In this document: piece after piece, positions 1-7,218 of the stretch
Numbering within the stretch: position 1 is the stretch's first letter
Layout: every line of letters starts with the position of its first letter
Assembly (NCBI GenBank): GCA_002425685.1
Contig: DIMS01000003.1
Coordinates: 18,972-39,582, forward strand
DNA from: Synergistaceae bacterium UBA5560
GTDB lineage: Bacteria; Synergistota; Synergistia; Synergistales; Aminiphilaceae
Length of the DNA: 20,611 nt
Direction of reading: 5' to 3'
Program-made: the position numbers and the translations under genes
The notes under the pieces: model-generated
Databases searched by the model: none
What the model was told of the DNA's origin: nothing
What the model saw: the letters and a program-made list of their open reading frames with translations, nothing else

Positions 1-153
1 GCGGGAACGATCCATAGGAACGACCTGAAATCCTTTGTCCTCTGGGCCGAAACGGTTGAGCGGGATGGGCTCGGGCTGTGCACGGAAGAAGGATGGGGCT
101 GGGTGTTCTTCGCCCATCCCTGGCACGGAGAAGAGGGGGTGCCTCTCGAATGA
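1..153 (+). CDS. C-terminal fragment of a type III Csx10/Cas5-like RAMP protein (partial)
   Basis: An open frame enters from the left edge in frame 1 and stops at TGA 151-153, giving the last 50 residues of a protein. The end reads EEGWGWVFFAHPWH, which resembles the glycine-rich loop plus 'hP.H' tail at the end of Csx10-type Cas5 proteins of type III-D CRISPR systems (family knowledge, from memory). The stop overlaps the next start in an ATGA junction, so it is the upstream partner in the same operon. In such complexes the Cas5-type subunit caps the 5' handle of the crRNA. The fragment is too short for a firm assignment; a Cmr3/Csm4-like RAMP is the main alternative. Confidence 0.5.
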   Translation, partial: AGTIHRNDLKSFVLWAETVERDGLGLCTEEGWGWVFFAHPWHGEEGVPLE

Positions 154-548
154 GTGCGGTGAAATGGTTGGAAAAAGCGGTGGACCATAAAAAAAGAACG
201 GACGGCATGAAGCGGGAGCTGGTGAAAAGGGCCTGCGACGTCGCTGCGCTGGCCAGGATGGAAAGAAACCGTGGAGGACGGGCGGAGGCGAACAGCCACT
301 CCCAGCTCCGCAATCTTCTGGAATATGCTCGGAGTGGAGCGCTTGTGGAGGAACTCACGCTTTTCATCGACTATCAGGTGAAAAGAAACAAACTTTCTCC
401 GGAGTTCGCAAAAGGACTGAAGGGCGCTATAGAGGAAGTGGCAAAGAACGACCCGGAGCTTGCCGGTGAGAGCATTCCGCTTTTCTTCGGCTATCTCTGC
501 CGGTTGATGAGGACCGAGGAAGACGAGAGAGGAGGCGAGGACGCATGA
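150..548 (+). CDS. Csm2-like small subunit (Cas11) of a type III effector
   Basis: This 132-residue protein is predicted mostly helical and strongly charged, starting MSAVKWLEKAV. The frame is open upstream to 78, but ATG 150 overlaps the preceding stop (ATGA) and fits the operon style, so I take it as the start. The segment SHSQLRNLLEYAR near residue 48 matches the 'SQIRN.L' helix typical of Csm2, and the length (about 130 aa) is that of Csm2. Cas11 subunits form the inner filament of the effector, contacting target RNA between Cas10 and the Cas7 backbone. Its position between a Cas5-like gene and Csm3-like genes supports this. It ends in an acidic tail and overlaps the next gene by 4 bp. 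Confidence 0.65.
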   Translation: MSAVKWLEKAVDHKKRTDGMKRELVKRACDVAALARMERNRGGRAEANSHSQLRNLLEYARSGALVEELTLFIDYQVKRNKLSPEFAKGLKGAIEEVAKNDPELAGESIPLFFGYLCRLMRTEEDERGGEDA

Positions 549-1381
549 CGATGCCCCTGCGCTTCGAACGCTTTTCCCGAACGGTGCACATCGAGGGAAC
601 GCTCCACCCCGAGACGCCCCTCCACGTGGGAGCCGGGCGCTCCCTGGACGTGCTCGACCCAGATTCGCCCATCGTGAAAGATCCCTTCCATCGGCCGGTC
701 ATTCCGGGATCGTCCTTCCGGGGTGTCCTGCGGAGCACGGCGGAAATGCTCCTTCGCGGGGCATCGCCTGAAGGAGAACGGCTTGCCTGTCTCGGGGTAC
801 AGGACATGGACCTGCTCTGCTGCAAGGACGTGGCGGAAGAAGAGGAGATCAAGGCGAGAGGCAACACCGATCCGGTGCTCTTTCGCCGGCTTCTCGATGC
901 CTGCTGTTTCGCCTGTCGCGTCTTCGGAAACGTCCACATGGCCTCGAAGGTCCGCGTGGCGGATCTTATCCTCGCCGAGCCCGACTCCTGGAGTGGGGAG
1001 TATCTCCGCAACCGCGACGGTATCCGCATCGACCGCCGTACCGGCACCGTCGCGACGGGAGGTAAATTCGACTACGAAATCGTCGCTCCCGTTCCCACCT
1101 TTGCTTTTTCCATTGCCCTCGATAACCCTACAGAGGGAGAGCTTGGTCTCATGCTCGCCGCATTTGATGCGCTCAATCTGGGCGTGGCGGGCCTCGGAGG
1201 CAAGCGCGCCGCGGGATTGGGCCGCGTGCGCCTCATCTGGTCCGTGCGAGAGATGACCGCGGAGGCCCTTCTTCGCGGAGACGCGGAAGGGGCCTTGCTG
1301 GACGAGGAACGCCTCCGCGCCTGCAGGAACTCTCTCGCGGCGGAGCTGAAAGGATTTTCCTCATGTGGTCCCGCCTCCTGA
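545..1381 (+). CDS. csm3: Csm3-like Cas7 backbone subunit, likely RNase-active
   Basis: This 278-residue RAMP protein carries the main Cas7/Csm3 hallmarks: TPLHVGAG near residue 24, DSPIVKDP (D40) followed by VIPGSSFRG, a cysteine-rich stretch ending CCFACRVFG near residue 125, and a C-terminal glycine-rich loop GLGGKRAAGLGRVRL. In characterised Csm3 proteins the Asp in the 'DsPv.KDP' segment cleaves target RNA at 6-nt intervals; D40 occupies that place, so cleavage activity is likely. Clustered cysteines could form a zinc site. The ATG at 545 overlaps the stop of the small-subunit gene, and the 3' end overlaps the next Cas7 gene by 19 bp, indicating translational coupling. Family assignment is firm; the subtype (III-D) is inferred from neighbours. 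Confidence 0.9.
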   Translation: MTMPLRFERFSRTVHIEGTLHPETPLHVGAGRSLDVLDPDSPIVKDPFHRPVIPGSSFRGVLRSTAEMLLRGASPEGERLACLGVQDMDLLCCKDVAEEEEIKARGNTDPVLFRRLLDACCFACRVFGNVHMASKVRVADLILAEPDSWSGEYLRNRDGIRIDRRTGTVATGGKFDYEIVAPVPTFAFSIALDNPTEGELGLMLAAFDALNLGVAGLGGKRAAGLGRVRLIWSVREMTAEALLRGDAEGALLDEERLRACRNSLAAELKGFSSCGPAS

Positions 1382-2292
1382 ACGCGGCGGTGGTGGAGAT
1401 CGAGGTCGCTCCCCGGGCGACGACGCCGCTCCTCATCAAGGCGGGACGAGAGCCCCTCGATCCAACCCGGGCGGACATGGCCTTCGAACTGCTTCCGCAG
1501 AACACCCCGGAGGGCGTCCGGGAGGTACCCAGCGTGCCCGGTTCCTCCCTGCGGGGGGCGCTGCGGAACGCTGCGGAAGAACTCCTCCTGGCTCTGGAAG
1601 CGGAGGTCTGCGATCTCACGGAGGTGCAAAACAGTTGCTCCCGAGGCCAGGACCCCCGGGGGATGGACGTCCGGCAGATCTGGCGACGCTCCTGCCCGAT
1701 CTGCCGTCTCTTCGGCTCCACCTGGCTTCGCAGTCGATTTCAATGCGGCGATCTCCTGCCCGATGGGGCGACACTCGCCCGTCTGGACGAACTGTTCGTT
1801 CTTCGCAGCGGCGTCGGCCTGGAGCGAAAGAGTCAGGCTCCGGTCAAAGGCGCCAAATTCACCCAGGAGGTGCTCCTGCGGGACACGGCGCAGGAAGCCC
1901 CGTTTCATTTCAAGGGCACGCTCACGCTGCTGAACTTTCGCACCTGGGAGCTCGGCCTGGTGTGCAAACTCCTCAATGATCTGGACGACGGGCTCATTCG
2001 TCTGGGACACGGAAAATCCCGCGGTCTGGGAGCGGTGGAGCTTCTCTCCATGCCGCGTCTGACGGTGTATCAGCAGCCCTTCTTGGGAGAGGGGCTTGCC
2101 GGTGTGGACCACGATCCCTTCTGGAGCGAACTGGAGGGATCGCTCCAAGATCCCCCCATTCCTTTTACTGCGGAGGACCGGGAGGTGCCGCCGCTCTTTC
2201 CCGGCATGTCGGGGCGGGTTCTCTGCGAGAGCACCTTCGGCGTCGTTCTCGGGACCTGGAAGCGAGGTGTACCCCATGCGATGGCGCGTTGA
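1363..2292 (+). CDS. csm3: Second Csm3-like Cas7 RAMP subunit
   Basis: This 309-residue protein shares the RAMP pattern of the previous gene: TTPLLIKAG near residue 20, VPSVPGSSLRGALRN (57-69), SCPICRLFGS near residue 110, and the late loop LGHGKSRGLGAVEL. The catalytic-loop region has D38 (RADMAFE), so RNase activity is possible, although its context differs from the canonical DSPxxKD. Cysteines before and within CPIC suggest a zinc ribbon. Multiple distinct Cas7 genes rather than one repeated subunit are typical of type III-D effectors, where each contributes one or more backbone positions. It starts inside the preceding gene, and its C-terminal extension beyond the loop (about 75 aa) is longer than in plain Csm3. 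Confidence 0.85.
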   Translation: MWSRLLNAAVVEIEVAPRATTPLLIKAGREPLDPTRADMAFELLPQNTPEGVREVPSVPGSSLRGALRNAAEELLLALEAEVCDLTEVQNSCSRGQDPRGMDVRQIWRRSCPICRLFGSTWLRSRFQCGDLLPDGATLARLDELFVLRSGVGLERKSQAPVKGAKFTQEVLLRDTAQEAPFHFKGTLTLLNFRTWELGLVCKLLNDLDDGLIRLGHGKSRGLGAVELLSMPRLTVYQQPFLGEGLAGVDHDPFWSELEGSLQDPPIPFTAEDREVPPLFPGMSGRVLCESTFGVVLGTWKRGVPHAMAR

Positions 2293-2635
2293 GAGCACCG
2301 AGTCCTGGGAGCGTTTTCTCCAGTGGTTGCAGGAAGGGACTTTCACCACCACCTTCACGGTGGATCTGGAGTCCTTCTCCGTCTCCGGTGCGCCCTGGCC
2401 GGAGGCGCTCGTGCGAGAGGACCTTCAGGCCCTCACCGCCTTCGGCGGCGGAGCCCAGGCGAGTTGGCGGGGCGGCACGGGGTGGCGCATTGTTCCCGAT
2501 CCTTCCGGCGAGTGGCGGGAAGAGGGAACAATGCGGCTTCCTCTGGCGGCTTTTCGGGGACTGTTGCGGCAGCGCCGCCTGCGCAACGAAGCCGGGGCGG
2601 TTCTTTCCCTCTACGAGGAGGTGGAGCGACTGTGA
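2276..2635 (+). CDS. Unassigned 119-aa protein inside the type III operon
   Basis: I do not recognise this protein. The frame is open from 2096, but ATG 2276 lies 17 bases before the end of the previous Cas7 gene and gives MRWRVESTESWERFLQW, in keeping with the coupled style of the operon. It is 119 residues long, with a Trp-rich amphipathic N-terminal helix, a Thr-rich strand (TFTTTFTVDL), a GGTGWRIV segment and a basic C-terminal helix FRGLLRQRRLRN. By position it could be an accessory subunit such as Csx19, which occurs in type III-D loci, but I see no diagnostic motif and leave it open. Its stop overlaps the GTG of the next gene (GTGA). Confidence 0.6.
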   Translation: MRWRVESTESWERFLQWLQEGTFTTTFTVDLESFSVSGAPWPEALVREDLQALTAFGGGAQASWRGGTGWRIVPDPSGEWREEGTMRLPLAAFRGLLRQRRLRNEAGAVLSLYEEVERL

Positions 2636-3573
2636 ACGGAACGACCGGTGCTCCCGCGCCGACCTTTTGGCTCCAGGCGAGCCCAACTCCGCTTCTTGCA
2701 CCGCCCAGGGCGCACAACGATCCTACTTTTCTTCGCGAGACCCTTTGGGGGCGCCTCCGGTTCGCGGTGGCCACGGTGACGCCCGTCTCCGTGGGATGCG
2801 AAGAATGGCGTTTCAACGGGAAGCAGTTTCTTCGCGCCATGGCCTTGGGCTCCGGAGGATTTGCCATTCCGGGAACGTCCTGGAAGGGGGTCGTCCGCGC
2901 TCTCGCGGAGGTGCTCGCTCCCTGCGAGCAATATCCCAACGCGGGAAAGGCGGGACAAGGGATTTGTCCTGCCGCGTCCCTCTTCGGCTGCATCGGCAGA
3001 CAGGGCCGGATCGGGCGGATTTCCTTCGGTGACACGATTTTTTCCGAAACGAGCGAACTGGTTCGCCGGGATGTGGGCTCTGTTCCCAGAGCGTTTCCGC
3101 CTCATCAGGAGAAGGAGGGCATGCTGAAGTGCTACCGCGATCCTCAGCAAAGTTCCTCCGGCGGAGAATGTGACGTCATCGAGACGGTGCGGACCGAAGT
3201 GCCAAAAACAACCGATGCGGCGACGCTCCGGAAGCTGCCGGTGCTCGAGATCTTCTGCAACGGCCTCTATGACTACGAGCTCGGATGGCTTCTCACCGCC
3301 CTGGGGCAGCATCCGAACTACCCCTTCCTCCTTTCGGTGGGCTATGCCAAACCCCAGCGGTTGGGACGGGTGCGGCTCATTCCCTATGCCAATGTCCTCA
3401 AGCGGGGGCGGCACGGAGGCGAGTCCTTTGCGGTGAACATTGGGGATGCGGCGCTCTTTCAACGCTACCGTCACTGGATCGAGACCGCCTGCGGCAGAGC
3501 AGGCGGTGCCGAATGGCGCCGGGTCGAAACGAATTTGGAAACCCTCAAGCGCTATCTTCCTCTGCCGCGGTGA
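2632..3573 (+). CDS. Third Cas7-like RAMP protein, probably without RNase residue
   Basis: This 313-residue protein starts at GTG 2632 in a GTGA overlap; the frame is open further upstream, but that part shadows the previous gene. RAMP features are FAIPGTSWKGVVRALAE near residue 78, ICPAASLFGCIGRQGRIGR (111-129, the 'CP...LFG...GR' segment) and the late glycine loop VGYAKPQRLGRVRL. Unlike the two Csm3-like neighbours, the segment before the IPGTS motif has no aspartate in the catalytic-loop position (FNGKQFLRAMALGSGG), so a structural, non-cleaving role is inferred, as for Csm5 or the insertion-bearing Cas7 of type III-D. The middle part (about 140-205) is an insertion of unclear function. 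It lies in the same operon. Confidence 0.78.
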   Translation: MNGTTGAPAPTFWLQASPTPLLAPPRAHNDPTFLRETLWGRLRFAVATVTPVSVGCEEWRFNGKQFLRAMALGSGGFAIPGTSWKGVVRALAEVLAPCEQYPNAGKAGQGICPAASLFGCIGRQGRIGRISFGDTIFSETSELVRRDVGSVPRAFPPHQEKEGMLKCYRDPQQSSSGGECDVIETVRTEVPKTTDAATLRKLPVLEIFCNGLYDYELGWLLTALGQHPNYPFLLSVGYAKPQRLGRVRLIPYANVLKRGRHGGESFAVNIGDAALFQRYRHWIETACGRAGGAEWRRVETNLETLKRYLPLPR

Positions 3574-3671
3574 GACAAACGGAGGTCGGTGCCGCGTTAT
3601 GGAAAGCCTCCGGAATAGAGAAGGGAGAAGGAAGAGATGGACACAAAAAGGAAGAGAGGTGTGTGACGCCC

Positions 3672-4040
3672 ATGCTCCTTCGGGGAAATCTGCAACAGCT
3701 CATTGACCCGAGCCGGCGGAAAGTGCTTCAGAAGGAAGCGATACGCTTGTACGAGAACGCCGCCGTCGCGGCAAGAAGCGGCGGTGACGGCGGCAAACTG
3801 CCCAATCTGCTGTACAAGCTTCTTTCGCTGCATCTCTCGAGTACGGAGAATGCCTTGGCGAAGGTGGTTAAGTCTGCGGCAAAACCGGCTTTCCATGGAA
3901 AGGGAGAGAGCGCCAATTGGGAGGCGCTGCGTACGGCCTTTCTGCGACCTCTTCTCACGGTTGTGCGAAAAAACGCCGAAAAGGCCTACGTTCTCGCTTG
4001 GGCCGCTCGATACGGCAAGAGCAAGGGAAATAGCGACTGA
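3672..4040 (+). CDS. Small helical protein ending the cas operon (possible second Cas11-like subunit)
   Basis: This is a 122-residue, basic, helix-rich protein read from ATG 3672, with GAGAGG about 12 bases upstream. A GTG at 3570, overlapping the stop of the previous gene, would add 34 charged residues without domain character; I prefer 3672 but cannot exclude it. The core KLPNLLYKLLSLHL and the end AYVLAWAARYGK are amphipathic helices of the kind seen in Csm2/Cmr5-type small subunits, but I find no specific motif. It is the last gene of the operon, about 100 bases after the Cas7-like gene and before two GC-rich hairpins. Function is inferred from context only. Confidence 0.55.
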   Translation: MLLRGNLQQLIDPSRRKVLQKEAIRLYENAAVAARSGGDGGKLPNLLYKLLSLHLSSTENALAKVVKSAAKPAFHGKGESANWEALRTAFLRPLLTVVRKNAEKAYVLAWAARYGKSKGNSD

Positions 4041-4077
4041 ACGTCGCTTCTTCCACACATCGCTCAGGTCAGCGCTG

Positions 4078-4129
4078 CGCACGGGGGCTCCGGGCGGATT
4101 CCCCGTGCGTGCCTCCTCGGCCAGGAGGC
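4078..4129. terminator. Two tandem GC-rich hairpins after the cas operon
   Basis: CGCACGGGG (4078-4086) pairs perfectly with CCCCGTGCG (4101-4109), and GCCTCCT (4111-4117) pairs perfectly with AGGAGGC (4123-4129) around a 5-nt loop. They begin 38 bases after the last cas stop. No T-run follows on either strand, so this is not a textbook intrinsic terminator. It may stabilise mRNA 3' ends or act as a Rho-dependent or bidirectional end for the cas operon and the convergent ATPase gene. The rest of 4041-4327 shows nothing else I can support. Confidence 0.35.
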
Positions 4130-4327
4130 GCCGGCCCTGCCCCTCTCGACGGGTGCTCGCCCCGACGGTTCGTCTGAGTTTCCGCTCCCTCGACGACGGA
4201 TGAGGAAAGCGGTTTTATGTGCCTGCCCGAACGGCCTGTCCGAGCCCGTGACCGCAGCGCCGCCTGGAACGCCCCAAAGCGGTTTTTCTTGTGCCGAACG
4301 CTCCCGGCATCCCGGGGCGGCGTTGTT

Positions 4328-5275
4328 TCACCGCACCAGATGGCGCAGGCAGAGGCAGGAATTGCCCTCCGCCCGGGCCTGCCGCACTCCCGTGGCGAGG
4401 CGGTATTCCAGCCCCCGGAAGTTGTCGGGATAGTCCAGAGAGAGAAGAAAGTCCAGCGCGTCCAGGGAGAGGTGCGTGATCCGCCCCTCCGGATTGATCG
4501 TTCCCCGCTGCAGGGCGAGGCTGATGAGGAGCTTCATGTCCTGGCGCCGCTCCCGCAGGGGCGGAATGCGCACCACAGCCTGGAACCGGGCGAGGAGATC
4601 CCCCCGAAAGCGCCCATCCCCTGCGGCGGCCCATTCCTTCACCGGGCGGTTCGTCGCCGCCACGAGAACGCAGGGGGTGAGAAAAGGAGCCCCCGCGTAT
4701 CCCGACGGGCGAATGCGCCCTTCGTCCATGTAGAGCAGCAGGCGGCTCTGGTGCTCAGGCAGCATGTCCCCGATCTCGTCAAGGAAGAGCACCTTGCCCG
4801 GATTGGCCAAAAACACGCCGGGAGTATGTTCCTGCGCGTCGGTGAAGGTGCCCCGGACGACGCCGAAGAGTTCGCTGTCCGCCAGATCGCTGCCGATGGC
4901 GGCCATGTTGATCCGGAAGAACTCCCTCTCACCGTCGCCGCCGAAGAGAGACCGGGCGATCCACCGGGCGAGCAGGGTCTTTCCCGTGCCGCTTTCGCCC
5001 ACAAAGAGCAGCGACGGCAGGCGGAGCGGTGTTCCCTCTTCCAGCGTGCTCTTCGCCGCCTCCAGTGCCTCTTTCTCGTCCCTTCCTTGCGCATGCGCCT
5101 TTTCCTGTTTTACGCGATCAAGGACCAGGCTCTTGAACTTCTCCGCAGGGAAAGTGTCCTGCTTCTGCCCCTTCTCCGTCTCGTCGGTCGTCCCTGAAGA
5201 GATGGTGAGACGCGTTGCGCCTTCACCGAAGCGGATGGCCTCGTTATCATGGAAGCGTGTCTGAAGGTGAGCCAC
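4328..5275 (-). CDS. AAA+ ATPase of sigma-54-activator type lacking GAFTGA and HTH
   Basis: This 315-residue protein is read from GTG 5275. It has Walker A GESGTGKT (93-100), Walker B VLFLDEIGD (162-170), the arginine-finger segment GRFRGDLLARF near 221 and the PPLRERRQDM motif (238-247) of bacterial enhancer-binding proteins. The loop that contacts sigma-54, normally GAFTGA, reads GTFTDA (142-147), and the protein stops about 70 residues after the RERRxD motif with no Fis-type HTH. It is therefore probably an ATP-driven remodeller rather than a sigma-54 activator (inference). No recognisable sensor (for example CARF) is present in the roughly 90 N-terminal residues. The frame stays open upstream to a TAG at 5342-5344, so an N-terminal loss is possible. 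It lies convergent to the type III cas operon and divergent to the WYL gene. Confidence 0.85.
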   Translation of the reverse strand: MAHLQTRFHDNEAIRFGEGATRLTISSGTTDETEKGQKQDTFPAEKFKSLVLDRVKQEKAHAQGRDEKEALEAAKSTLEEGTPLRLPSLLFVGESGTGKTLLARWIARSLFGGDGEREFFRINMAAIGSDLADSELFGVVRGTFTDAQEHTPGVFLANPGKVLFLDEIGDMLPEHQSRLLLYMDEGRIRPSGYAGAPFLTPCVLVAATNRPVKEWAAAGDGRFRGDLLARFQAVVRIPPLRERRQDMKLLISLALQRGTINPEGRITHLSLDALDFLLSLDYPDNFRGLEYRLATGVRQARAEGNSCLCLRHLVR

Positions 5276-5500
5276 TACCTCAACACGGATCTGTTGATCG
5301 AAAGCAAAAAGAAACTTCTGGAAAAGGGCGGGTATGTGTCGCTAACGACTACTGAGCACCATGACAATCTTTTGCACAACTTGACACACACACAACGGTG
5401 CTCGCTTTCCGAAGAGGCGGGCGAAGCAATGAGGAAAGCGACGCAGGGGGCGTTGCCCTGATGGTTGAGGAATGCGCGGATGCGCCGGGGAGGGAAGGGT
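5276..5500. other. Divergent spacer between the AAA+ gene and the WYL gene
   Basis: This segment separates two divergent genes. On the minus strand the frame of the AAA+ protein continues without a start codon up to TAG 5342-5344, with plausible coding character (FQKFLFAFDQQIRVEVV). On the plus strand a 70-codon frame runs from ATG 5249 to 5461 and is not convincing as a gene. A (CA)n-like tract lies at 5382-5394, with TTGACA at 5381-5386 as a possible -35 for the WYL gene, but no good -10 follows. No operator can be assigned. Confidence 0.4.
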
Positions 5501-5650
5501 ATGAAGAAAAGAGAAGCGATGGAAGCGACAGGGACAACAGAGAAGGCGAAGGCGACGAGAAAAGCAGGAAAGGCGAAGGCGATGGGAGCGACAGGGGAGG
5601 AAGGAGCGGCAGGGAAAGAAGGGATGGCAGGGAAAAAATGCCCGCGAGGA
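5498..5650 (+). repeat. Purine-rich degenerate repeat tract at the start of the WYL gene
   Basis: The tract is almost pure A/G plus C with recurring units such as GATGGAAGCGACAGGG, GATGGGAGCGACAGGG and GATGGCAGGGAAAAAATG, and AAGGCGAAGGCGA twice. If translated it gives about 55 low-complexity residues rich in Lys, Ala, Gly, Glu and Thr before the helix-turn-helix. It contains several ATG triplets, each preceded by GGA/GAGG stretches. Similar tracts precede other genes in the window. Confidence 0.6.
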
Positions 5651-7207
5651 GGAACGACCCGCGATGTGATGACCGTGCTCGGGCGGTTGCGGCGCCTCCG
5701 CAACCTGCTTGAAGCGTCTCCCGAGGGAGTGACCTGGGAGGACCTTTTCCGGGAGATTTACGGTGCGTCGCCGGAAAGAGACGGAGCATCCCCCGAGGCG
5801 GAGCGTCTCCGCCGCTCTGCCCGGAGGACCTTCGAGCGGGACTGCGCGCTTCTTGCGAGCCTTGCCGAAGAGGACGAGGACAATCCCCTTGGGGGGCGCG
5901 TGGTGTACAACCGCCGTACCAGGCGTTACGGTCCGGCAGGGCGGGACCGTGCTCTGTCGGTGTGTCTTCACCTGCTCGGGGACGATGTGCGGGTGTTGCG
6001 GTCGGGGCTTTTGCTGGCGGAACACTTTCTTCCCCAGTGGCGGGAGAACTGCCGGGGGGTTTGGAAGCAACTGGCGAAACTGGTGAAACCCGAACAGGCC
6101 AGAACGGGCGAGTCCCTCGCCGGGGCCGTCGCCGTGGCGGTCCCCGTGTCGTCCGAGCGCTGCCGGGGCTTTACGGGAATGAAGGACGCCTTTCCCAAGG
6201 TGGTGCGTGCCCTGGAGGAGGGGCGCATGCTGCGCTTTCGCTATCGCTCCCCCTACGTGGGGATGGAAAAAACGCTCGACCTGCGGGTCTCGCCGTGGGG
6301 CGTCTACTTCAAGCACCACGCCTGGTATCTCTGGGGCAAGGCGGTGGAGTTCGACGGCCCTGGGCCGTTTCGCCTGAGCCGCATGCAGGCCGTGGAAGTG
6401 CTGGATGTTCCCGCGGAGGCCCCCGCTTCAGGGGAGCGCCTGGAGGATATCGCTCTTCGGGATTTCGATCCGAAGGAGACCCCGGGAACGCGTTACGCCG
6501 TGAAGCTCCGCATCCGCCACCCCTTTGCCGTCATGGCTGCGGAGACCGCCTGGTATCCGCAGCAGCGGATCTCGGCCCCCGACAAGGACGGAAGTGTGTT
6601 CTTCGAGGGAACCGTCACCTCCCTGGAGGAGATTTCCCGGTGGATTCTCCGCGCCGCGGACTGCATGGAGGTTCTGGAGCCCGAAGTTTTGCGGGAGAAG
6701 GTTCTCGGCAAGGCTCGCGCCCTGCTCGCGGCGCACGAAGAACCGCGCTGCGTCGGCCTGCAGGAGGTTCCGTCCAGCGCGGTTCCACCGGAAGACGGCC
6801 CGTGCTGGGATGAGGAGGGGGTGCTCAATCTCACGCAGCATACCGCCACGGAGGACCAGCGCGCCGCAGGCGTCCGGGAGCCCGGGCGGAAGGAGGAGGT
6901 GCAGCGGCTTCTGACCTTCGAGGCGCTCCCTTCTCCCGAAGAGGTCCGCCGCCGGGCGGCGGACCTGGCCGAACTGGCGAAGGATGAGCGGATCCGCCGG
7001 GTCATGATCGGCGGGGCCCCCTTTCTCATGGGAGAGCTGGAGGAGGCGTTGCGGGTACGCGGCCTGGTCCCCCTTTATGCTTTCAGCGAACGCGTCTCCC
7101 TGGACGAGATGCAGCTCGACGGCAGCGTGCGCCGCACCCTTGTCTTCCGCCATCGTGGGTTCGTGGAGACCGGGCGCACTTTTCCGCCGTCCCCGCCAGG
7201 GGCGTGA
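5501..7207 (+). CDS. WYL-domain transcriptional regulator with an extra C-terminal domain
   Basis: This 568-residue protein is read from ATG 5501, preceded by GGGGAGGGAAGGGT. A later start at GTG 5666/ATG 5669 would remove the low-complexity leader and begin near the winged HTH, and is a real alternative. Domains from 5501: low-complexity 1-55; winged HTH about 57-125; WYL domain about 235-305 with HAWYLWGKAVEF; WCX-type C-terminal domain about 330-412 (VKLRIRHPFAV through WILRAADCMEVLEPEVLREKV). Family WYL regulators bind DNA and sense nucleic-acid-like ligands through WYL, and many control CRISPR or defence loci. Unusually, residues about 440-558 (6821-7177) form an added domain: VLNLTQHTATEDQRAAGV, LLTFEALPSPEEV, MIGGAPFLMGELEEAL, PLYAFSERVS and VFRHRGFVE. 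I recall small stand-alone proteins with this pattern but know no function. It ends 11 bp from the convergent DUF1848 gene. Confidence 0.87.
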   Translation: MKKREAMEATGTTEKAKATRKAGKAKAMGATGEEGAAGKEGMAGKKCPRGGTTRDVMTVLGRLRRLRNLLEASPEGVTWEDLFREIYGASPERDGASPEAERLRRSARRTFERDCALLASLAEEDEDNPLGGRVVYNRRTRRYGPAGRDRALSVCLHLLGDDVRVLRSGLLLAEHFLPQWRENCRGVWKQLAKLVKPEQARTGESLAGAVAVAVPVSSERCRGFTGMKDAFPKVVRALEEGRMLRFRYRSPYVGMEKTLDLRVSPWGVYFKHHAWYLWGKAVEFDGPGPFRLSRMQAVEVLDVPAEAPASGERLEDIALRDFDPKETPGTRYAVKLRIRHPFAVMAAETAWYPQQRISAPDKDGSVFFEGTVTSLEEISRWILRAADCMEVLEPEVLREKVLGKARALLAAHEEPRCVGLQEVPSSAVPPEDGPCWDEEGVLNLTQHTATEDQRAAGVREPGRKEEVQRLLTFEALPSPEEVRRRAADLAELAKDERIRRVMIGGAPFLMGELEEALRVRGLVPLYAFSERVSLDEMQLDGSVRRTLVFRHRGFVETGRTFPPSPPGA

Positions 7208-7218
7208 CCGCCGCCCTC

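Noticed and set aside
4328..5275. AAA+ protein as an ordinary sigma-54 activator of the cas operon
   Set aside because: The GAFTGA loop is altered to GTFTDA and there is no DNA-binding domain, and I saw no -24/-12 promoter in the visible spacers.
5249..5461. Plus-strand ORF of 70 codons in the divergent spacer
   Set aside because: It overlaps the start of the AAA+ gene, has no ribosome site and shows no family character.
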